Source: CAZYJR01 sp964647905
Lineage (GTDB): Bacteria > Desulfobacterota > DSM-4660 > Desulfatiglandales > HGW-15
Direction: 5' to 3'
Length of the DNA stretch: 45,845 nucleotides
NCBI GenBank assembly: GCA_964647905.1
Contig: CAZYJR010000033.1
Span: 1-45,845, forward strand
The first letter of the stretch is position 1, and each line of letters begins with the position of its first letter. Shown in pieces: positions 39,748 to 45,845 of this stretch. The position numbers and the translations under genes were made by a program. The notes under the pieces were generated by a model, which was not told the DNA's origin, ran no database searches, and worked only from the letters and a program-made list of their open reading frames with translations.

Positions 39748-40182
39748 GGGATTCGCTCCTCCTGATCACTGCACGGCGGGCGGTGACCCTCGGAGCGGTG
39801 TTCCCGCTGGTGGAGCCTTGTCACACGCCTGGCCGCCTCGGTTCCGATTTCATGGCGCAAGTCGCGATCCGTTCAGGCTCCTGCCTCGAAAATTTTAATC
39901 TTTTAATGTCCCGTATTATATTATACTAGTCAGGAACTAATTGTGTTCAATCCCTTTGTGTCTCGAAATCGGGACACCATCCCGAAAACCGACCCGTTTC
40001 CTCCCCGCACCATTAAGGCCCGGGGCCAGATGACCACAGCCGCTGGAATTGACGGGTTTTGATCTTCTTGCTGGGACCTGATAGCAGGAAGCGGAAACCC
40101 TGGAAGGAGACCTTCCGTCTCTTACCGGGCCGAGGCCTTCCATGCCCCAGGACGAGGAGTCTTATATTTCACCACCCTGTGT
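39748..40182. other. intergenic region with no recognised gene
   Basis: About 435 bp. It includes an AT-rich patch at 39890-39935 and otherwise GC-rich sequence. No ORF with a believable start, no RNA gene and no strong hairpin is evident. It may be residue of the rearrangement that cut the genes to its left. Confidence 0.4.
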
Positions 40183-41544
40183 TCACGGTATGCGCAGCAG
40201 GTGCTCATCCTTCAAGTCTTCGGATTCATAGAGTTCCAGCTGCCGGCATCCGGTCTCCTTGGTGAACAACATCATTATCACCGAGACCAGCGACCAGGCC
40301 AGCATGACGAGAAAGGCCGTCCTATAAGCCCCCGGGCTGTACACACGGACACCGTGCACGAGCTCTCCTTGCCACTGCAGATCGAGGATCCAACCCACGG
40401 CTGGTTGTAGTATCATGGGGCCCGTCATGGCCCCCATGTTGCAGACCCCGCTCACCGTGCCGGCCAGCGAGGGGGGCACTGATTCCCTCACAAAGGCGAA
40501 CCCGATGACCATGCCCCCGGATACGAAGCCCACCACCAGGACGAGGGCCGCCAACAGAATCAGAGGAAGGCCGGGAACGAAGAGGATAACCGCCCAACCC
40601 GCGCATGCGAGAATGCACCCGGCCAGATATAGAGGCTTTCGCCGCCCGATCCGGTCCGAGAGTCCCCCGAGGACGGGGCCGCCCACACCCCAGGACACCA
40701 GCAAAGCGGAGGTGAGGCCGGCGCTTTGAGCCGGGGTGAGTCCGTACACAGTGGTTAAGAAAGGAACGCCCCATAGCCCTGAAAAGGCCAGCAAAGGGCC
40801 TGCGACGCCCCCGGGCGCAAGGCTCAGGAGCCATGTATTTCGATACCGGAAGACCCTGAGGAGACGCCCGAGCACCGAGAGCCCATTTCCGGCGGAACCG
40901 ACCGGGGGGGTGTTGTAACCGGCATATCCTTTCTCGCGGGGATCATCCCGCACCACAATCCAGATGGCGGCAAAGAGGCCTACCGAGGCGACTGCGGAGG
41001 CCAGCATCACGGGGCGCCATCCAAAGGTCTCCACGAGCAGCCGAAGGGGGACTCCCGCGGAGACAGCCCCCACCAGGCCGGCGCAGAGCGCCAGGCCGGT
41101 AGTCAGGGCATTCAGCCTGTAGGGAAACCATCGCCAGGAGAGCATGAGCAAAGACACCCAGGCAACTCCCACCGACCCGCCAATCAGAAGCCGTCCCAAA
41201 CTCGCAGCCATCAGCCCCGGTGCTGCTGCAAAAAGAAAGGCCCCAGCCGAGGCAACCATCGCCCCTATGGTAAGCAGCCTTCTGGGGCCCACGGCATCGG
41301 CAAGGACCCCGGTGGGGATCTGCATTCCCACGTAGCTGTAGAAATAGAAGGCCGAGAGATGACCCAAGGCGGTAGCCCCGATTCCGAACTCCGCCATAAG
41401 CTGGTCGGTCATGACGGCCGGTGCGACACGCTGATAGAATCCGCTCAGGTAGAATAGGGCGCCCAGACCCCAAATCGTCCAGGGCATCCATGCAGGGGGG
41501 TGGCTCCTCCCGCCCCCCGGACCCTTAGCGCTTCCCCGCTCCAT
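40183..41544 (-). CDS. MFS transporter
   Basis: A 453-aa major facilitator with about 12 hydrophobic helices. The motif after helix 2 reads GVLADAVGPRRLL, and its counterpart in the second half reads GGLSDRIGRRKPLYL. The central loop is near residue 215 (RDDPREKGYAGY). It belongs to the general MHS/NarK-OFA-like MFS set; sequence does not show the substrate. Start ATG 41544 follows GGGAGGGAT. It is complete and stands alone on the minus strand. Confidence 0.9.
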   Translation of the reverse strand: MERGSAKGPGGGRSHPPAWMPWTIWGLGALFYLSGFYQRVAPAVMTDQLMAEFGIGATALGHLSAFYFYSYVGMQIPTGVLADAVGPRRLLTIGAMVASAGAFLFAAAPGLMAASLGRLLIGGSVGVAWVSLLMLSWRWFPYRLNALTTGLALCAGLVGAVSAGVPLRLLVETFGWRPVMLASAVASVGLFAAIWIVVRDDPREKGYAGYNTPPVGSAGNGLSVLGRLLRVFRYRNTWLLSLAPGGVAGPLLAFSGLWGVPFLTTVYGLTPAQSAGLTSALLVSWGVGGPVLGGLSDRIGRRKPLYLAGCILACAGWAVILFVPGLPLILLAALVLVVGFVSGGMVIGFAFVRESVPPSLAGTVSGVCNMGAMTGPMILQPAVGWILDLQWQGELVHGVRVYSPGAYRTAFLVMLAWSLVSVIMMLFTKETGCRQLELYESEDLKDEHLLRIP

Positions 41545-42013
41545 ATCCCTCCCCCTATTTCCGCCCTCGAAAAAGGCCGATTAAGGGAGGCACTCTAAGC
41601 CATTTTCCGCACGCGTTTCAAGCGGGAAGAAGGGTGAGGTGTGTCGATGCCGAGACGGCTCAAGACCGTTTCCACTTTTGCAGGAGGACGGCGGCCGGAA
41701 GCAGGGCCTGGAAGCGGTTTTCGGGCAGATGCCGCAGGTTAAAAGGACCCTGGAACTGGGACTTGGAGCGAAAAACCTTTCTGAAATGCGGGTTCTGAAA
41801 CAATCGCTTGATAAAGACCCCGGTTTTGGTAGACTTATCAAGCAGGTTCAAACGTTGCCGGCGTAAATGCACCGCCTATCACCGCAATCCCGAAGAGAAC
41901 ATCAGGAAGGCACCCAGTGAAGGGTTCATTGTTCAAAGCCATCCCCCCGGGACTGCCAGAGGAGCTCTTCGAAACCATTTGTAAAACGGATCACCTGAAA
42001 AAGGAGCCGATTT
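41545..42013. other. intergenic region with overlapping open frames, no gene called
   Basis: About 470 bp. Two frames are open on opposite strands across 41640-41870: the plus frame ends GFGRLIKQVQTLPA, the minus one starts MHLRRQRLNLLDKSTK. Neither has a good ribosome site or a family I recognise. The stretch could be part of a dispersed repeat. The DUF169 gene's ribosome site (AAGGAG) is at its right end. Confidence 0.4.
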
Positions 42014-42784
42014 ATGGATGAAAAGAGCAGGCAGCTTCTTGAAGCGATTCACACCCTCTGCCGTCTCGTGACGGTTCCCGTGGCGGTCAAGCTGGCCAAA
42101 AAAGGCGAAACGCCCTTGGAAAAAACCAAGTATCCGATGGATCATGTGGGGCACCGGCTGGCGGTCTGCCAGGGCATGACCATTGCCAGAACACTGGGAT
42201 GGCCCATGGCGTTTCGGAAAGACGATCACGCCTGCCCCATGCCGCGGGTCTTTATGGGGCACATCAAGCCGGACAAATTCCTTGCGGGCACGGCTGCCGG
42301 GTACTACCAGGACGAGCCCGAATATCAGCAGAAAATGGAGGCGTCCTACCCGAGATGGCCTGTGGGCGAATTTGACGAGATATGGCTCTCCCCGCTCAAC
42401 AAGTCCGGATTCGTCCCGGACTTGGTCGTCGCCTACGGCTACCCGGCTCAGGTACTGGCGCTGATCCAGGCGGCCAACTATCGCCTGGGGTCGGGGATAA
42501 AATCCATGAGCAGCGGCCGCTACGGCTGTTCCACCTGGATCGCCGGCGTGCCCCAGGCCGACGAATGCACCTACATGGTCCCCGGGCCGGGGGAACGGAT
42601 TTTTGCCGGAACGCAGGACAGCGAGATGTCTTTTGCCGTCCCCCACTCCAAGTTCGAACAGGTGGTCGAAGGCCTGAAGTACGTCCGCAGCTTAGGGGCC
42701 TACAAGTATCCGGTACCCAACCTGGGCGTGCTGGCGGAGCCCAGGATTCCGGCGAAATACTTTGAAATCGAATCCGATGAATAG
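42014..42784 (+). CDS. DUF169-family protein
   Basis: A 256-aa cytoplasmic protein of DUF169: VPVAVKLAKKGE near 23, CQGMTIARTLGWPMAF near 57, ACPMPRVFMG near 74 and SGRYGCSTWIAGVPQADEC near 173. It has several conserved cysteines that could bind a metal or Fe-S cluster. The function of the family is unknown; it is common in anaerobes and methanogens. Ribosome site AAAGGAG lies seven bases before the ATG. It is intact and flanked by decayed genes. Confidence 0.9.
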   Translation: MDEKSRQLLEAIHTLCRLVTVPVAVKLAKKGETPLEKTKYPMDHVGHRLAVCQGMTIARTLGWPMAFRKDDHACPMPRVFMGHIKPDKFLAGTAAGYYQDEPEYQQKMEASYPRWPVGEFDEIWLSPLNKSGFVPDLVVAYGYPAQVLALIQAANYRLGSGIKSMSSGRYGCSTWIAGVPQADECTYMVPGPGERIFAGTQDSEMSFAVPHSKFEQVVEGLKYVRSLGAYKYPVPNLGVLAEPRIPAKYFEIESDE

Positions 42785-42828
42785 CGTTTTGACAAGCGTT
42801 CGAGACATCGTGATAGGACGTGATTATG

Positions 42829-42891
42829 AACATAAATCTCTTCGAGATCACGAGCCGCTTCATTGGTGAGCAAAACCTCGAATACCTTCAT
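42829..42891 (-). pseudogene. ParE/RelE-type toxin, N-terminal stub
   Basis: Only the first 20 codons match: MKVFEVLLTNEAARDLEEIY, the usual ParE opening strand and helix. After that the frame runs into unrelated sequence toward the DUF169 gene. The start overlaps the stop of the Phd gene by four bases, which fixes it as the second gene of a TA pair. About three quarters of the toxin is gone. Confidence 0.7.
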
Positions 42892-43157
42892 CGACCCTCT
42901 TGCCCTTCACGCGACCGTCTCATAACGTCCTCAGCGGGCGAGACCTTCCCCTCCTCAATTTGGCGCATCCCGAGGGCCGGAATCTTCAAAAGGGCCACTG
43001 TCTCCTGAGTTTGCTCATAACTCTCGATGTCCTGAACGACTACCTCGGCTTCCCCATTCTGGGTGATGATCAACGGCTCCCGCTGCTCTCCTAATTTCCT
43101 TACGATTTCAAACGCCGGGTTCTCGAGCGCATCATTGCATGTCACGGAAGTCTTCAT
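42888..43157 (-). CDS. Phd/YefM-family antitoxin with an altered N terminus
   Basis: An 89-aa protein. From residue 15 it is a good Phd protein: AFEIVRKLGEQREPLIITQNGEAEVVVQDIESYEQTQETVALL. The first 14 residues (MKTSVTCNDALENP) replace the usual opening strand (ISYLK-like) and come from the end of the chemoreceptor gene, which overlaps by 26 bp. So its DNA-binding face may be damaged, and its ParE partner is only a stub. Confidence 0.7.
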   Translation of the reverse strand: MKTSVTCNDALENPAFEIVRKLGEQREPLIITQNGEAEVVVQDIESYEQTQETVALLKIPALGMRQIEEGKVSPAEDVMRRSREGQEGR

Positions 43158-44499
43158 CCCCCATGGGGATCGCCCGGTCAGGATCGACTTCGCCCGGTGA
43201 GGTCTTTCGGGCTGCCGACCCTTTCTCCTGGCTCCGGTCATTAGTCGCCGCCGGCAGGGCGGCATGCCCGGACCCGGAAGCTAAACGCTCTCCCCGGGCG
43301 CCCTCCTCGGTCCTCCCGCCGGCAATCGCCTTGCGGCCGGCCACCAGCGTGTGAAGGGCCTTGACCGAGGCCTGCATCCCTCTTGCCTGGGCGTTGAGCT
43401 CCTCCGAGGCGGATGCGGATTCCTCGGCATTGGATGCATTCTGCTGGGTCACCTTGTCCACGTCCGATATGGCGGTGTTTATCTGGTCTATTCCCTCGGC
43501 CTGCTCCCCTGAGGCCGCGGAGATCTCGGCAACCAGCTCGGCCACCTTGTTGGAGCTCTCGCTGACCTGCGAGAAGGACTGATTTGTAGCCTCCACCAGG
43601 GCAGAGCCTTCCTTGATCTTACCCGTTGTGTCTTCGATCAGCTCGGCCGTATTCTTGGCCGCCTCGGTGGCCCTCAGGGCCAGGTTCCTGACCTCGTCGG
43701 CCACTACGGCGAAACCGGCACCGGCCTCGCCGGCCCTGGCCGCCTCGACCGCTGCATTCAGGGCCAGGAGGTTGGTCTGGAAGGCTATCTCGTCTATTGT
43801 CTTTATTATCTTGGAGGTCTCCTCGCTCGCCTTGGAGACCGCTCCCATGGATTCCACCAGCCTATCCATGGAAGAGTCGGCCTCTTTAACCACCTGCTTG
43901 GTCTCCTCCACCAGTTGATTGGCCCGATTCGCGTTTTCCGCGTTCTGCCGGGTCATGGAGGAGAGCTCCTCCAGGGAGGACGATGTTTCTTCTATTGATG
44001 CCGCCTGCTCCGAGGCCCCCTCGGCCAGGGACTGGCTGGCGGCCGAGACCTGATCCGATGCAGCCGCCACCTGGCCCGAGCCCTCGTCTATCTGTCCGAT
44101 CACCCGGTTGAGGGACCTGTTGATCCCGGATACCACGAACCAAGCGAGCCCGGCCGCGCCCAGTATCCCTATGCAGCTTATGAGCAGGAGCCCGGCCCTG
44201 GCCGCAGCATAGTCCCGGTCGCTTTGATCGGCATCGACCGCCATCTCCTCTATGTTCTTGTCCACTATGGAAGCCATGTCCGCCTCGGCCTCGGCAAGGA
44301 GCTCCTTGGCCTCGCCCCTGGAAAGGGCGAAGGCATCGTCGTTCTTCCCCTCCAGGGTTAGGCCTCGGATCTCGCTGTTGGCCGCCATGTATCGCTCCCA
44401 CTTCTCGGCCGGCAACACGGGCGAGGCGTTTGTTCTATAGAAGCCTGATAAGGGCACTAAGCAAGGCCTGTGCCGAGCTCTGGAGGCTGAACCCAACAC
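43132..44499 (-). pseudogene. methyl-accepting chemotaxis protein, 5' truncated
   Basis: About 430 residues of a chemoreceptor remain: the end of a four-helix sensor (AANSEIRGLTLEGK...), one membrane helix (AARAGLLLISCIGILGAAGLAWFVV), and a full signalling domain with the hairpin tip DEIAFQTNLLALNAAVEAARAGE. The C terminus IPMGDEDFRDMQ is close to the normal tail of this class. The first membrane helix and most of the sensor are missing, with unrelated DNA at 44460-44640. It cannot be inserted normally unless a new start is used. GC-rich hairpin 44587-44603 lies just upstream. Confidence 0.75.
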
Positions 44500-44640
44500 A
44501 CTATTTTCACTTGTAAAAGGTGGTCAGAGGGTGGGGGGGGAGCCGGGGCCCTGAGAGCGGTTTTCCAGCTAAGCCGTGTCCTGGTTCCGGGACGGTGTCC
44601 CGGTGCCGGGGCACCCGGCTCCGGAGAAGGCCGCCTGCGG

Positions 44641-45845
44641 TTAGTCCGGCCTGGTAATGCCGTACTTACTGAGCCTGGTATAGAGGCGGGTCCTGGAGAG
44701 CCCGGAGATGCGGCTCGCTTCCTGGACATTCCATTCAGTCCTCTCCAGGACCTCAAGGAGATAGTCCTTTTCGGTCCGCTCCAGGACTTCATGAAGGCGG
44801 GGCAGGCGGTGCGGCGGCTCATCCGGTTCCCTGCTCCCTTCCTCCTTGGCCATGGAAGCGCGGGCCAAGTGGACCCTCAGCCTCGTGGGCAGATGAACCG
44901 GAAACAGGGTGGGCTCGCGGCCCGAGGCCGCCACGGCCGCCTCTATGGATTGGGAGAGCTCCCTGACGTTTCCCGGCCAGTGGTAATCGGCAAGGGCCTC
45001 CAGGAACTCCGGGGACATCCCCTTTATGCCCGTCCCCATGGAATCGCAGATCCGGGACAAAAAGTAAAAGGCCAGCTCCCGTATGTCCTCTGTCCTTTCT
45101 CTGAGAGGTGGAACCTCAATGGAAAGGGTCCTCAGGCGGAATAGGAGATCCGATCGAAACGACCCCTTGCGGCACAGGTCGTCCAGGTCGCGGTTGGTGG
45201 CCGCAATCAACCTGAAGTCGCTCGAGACCTCTCTTCGGCCCCCAACGGGCCTGAACCTCCGCTCCTGGAGGACCCTCAGAAAGCCCTTTTGGAGGTTGGG
45301 GGGAGCTCCCCTACCTCGTCCAGGAGCAGGCTCCCTCCGTGGCTGAGCGCCACCAGGCCTTCTCTTGACCGATGGGCCCCTGTGAACGCCCCCTTTTCGT
45401 GGCCGAAGAGGGTGCTCTCCAGTATGGACTCCGGGAGGGAGGCGCAGTCCACCACCACGAAGGGGCCCCCTGATCTTGCGCTGTTTCTATGTATGGCCCG
45501 GGCCAGCACCTCCTTTCCCGTCCCGGTCTCACCTGTTAGGAGCACGTTGGAGTCGGTGTTGGCCGAGGCAGCCACCAGGTCAAGGCATTCCTTCATGGCC
45601 GGGCTCCGACCTACCACCCCCTCCAGGTCCAGGGCGAAAGCGCCGCCGCCCGCCCCCTTGCGACCCGCCCGGTACTGTAGGGCACGTTCAACGGGGACCA
45701 TGACATCCGCCGCCCGACCTGTCTTGGGCACATAGTCCCACACGCCGTCTCTAATGGCGGCCTCGGCCCCGTTCTGATCCCCGTAGCCGGTAAGGATGAT
45801 CACCTGGGGTTCGCCCGGGGTCTCCCGGATCCTTGAGACGGCCTC
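44641..45845 (-). pseudogene. sigma-54-dependent regulator, frameshifted and cut by the window edge
   Basis: The visible part starts inside a receiver domain (VIILTGYGDQ, DYVPK). An AAA+ domain follows with GETGTGKEV, GAFTGA and LLLDEVGELPP. The frame then stops at once. One base earlier or later the sequence continues NLQKGF...VLQERRFRPVGG, IAATNRDL and on to a Fis-type helix-turn-helix (VQEASRISGLSRTRLYTRL). The lesion is in a run of six C on the coding strand (45298-45303). Restoring one C gives an intact protein. It is either a true frameshift, a slippage switch or a sequencing error. The N terminus lies outside the window. Confidence 0.85.

Noticed and set aside
1..45845. CRISPR array or tRNA/rRNA genes
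   Set aside because: No regularly spaced short repeats, and no cloverleaf or rRNA-like sequence was found by eye on either strand.

Overview
The window looks like a GC-rich chromosome segment of an anaerobic bacterium, most likely Desulfobacterota (delta-proteobacterial) or a close relative. This is inference from gene content: a 4-hydroxybenzoyl-CoA-reductase-like molybdenum enzyme, a 2-oxoacid:ferredoxin oxidoreductase, two sigma-54 regulators, a DUF169 protein and many decayed toxin-antitoxin (TA) genes. I see no rRNA, tRNA or CRISPR array.

Layout. (1) 60-1591: an IS110-superfamily element of IS1111 type, with 12-bp subterminal inverted repeats, a transposase carrying an internal in-frame deletion, and a long structured 3' non-coding region. 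A palindromic repeat of about 140 bp follows (1630-1770). (2) 14081 down to 1774, minus strand: one long probable operon. It starts at a sigma-54 promoter and encodes the FAD/4Fe-4S, 2Fe-2S and molybdopterin subunits of an Hcr-like reductase, a PaaK-type CoA ligase, a complete Liv-type ABC importer (K,H,M,G,F), a 45-aa ORF, and a MoxR ATPase/VWA protein pair (CoxD/CoxE-like). Just upstream, on the same strand, lie pncA, a PAS histidine kinase and an NtrC-type regulator. The natural reading is uptake of an aromatic acid, CoA activation and reductive dehydroxylation, with MoxR/VWA helping enzyme maturation and the kinase/regulator pair switching the operon on.

(3) 17876-27430: an accessory island bounded by a 120-bp direct repeat (107 of 120 identical by hand count). 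It holds an IS91-type remnant and then an integron-type cassette array with no integrase in the window. At least eight attC-like sites separate TA or TA-like modules: PIN plus partner, nucleotidyltransferase-HicB, PIN plus partner, RHH-MazF, GNAT, a small protein plus nucleotidyltransferase, DUF4160-DUF2442, HigBA, HicAB and BrnT. An internally deleted IS, an ISL3 fragment and a group IIC intron fragment interrupt the array. Several toxin genes are broken while their partners stay open.

(4) 27475-36129: a M20D amidohydrolase, a Phd/PIN relic, and a minus-strand Dpp/Opp-type oligopeptide ABC operon ending in an ArgE/DapE-like M20 deacylase. A terminator-like hairpin separates the binding-protein gene from the permease genes. 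(5) 36305-39110: a promoter, korA (gamma-alpha fusion), korB and a terminator. (6) 39139-45845: truncated genes (a YedY-like molybdoprotein, a receiver fragment, a ParE fragment, a 5'-truncated chemoreceptor, a frameshifted sigma-54 regulator) around an intact MFS transporter and a DUF169 protein. This end reads as a patchwork of old rearrangements.

The most unusual parts are the repeat-bounded cassette island (including the nucleotidyltransferase-HicB pair) and the Hcr-like/Liv/MoxR-VWA sigma-54 operon.
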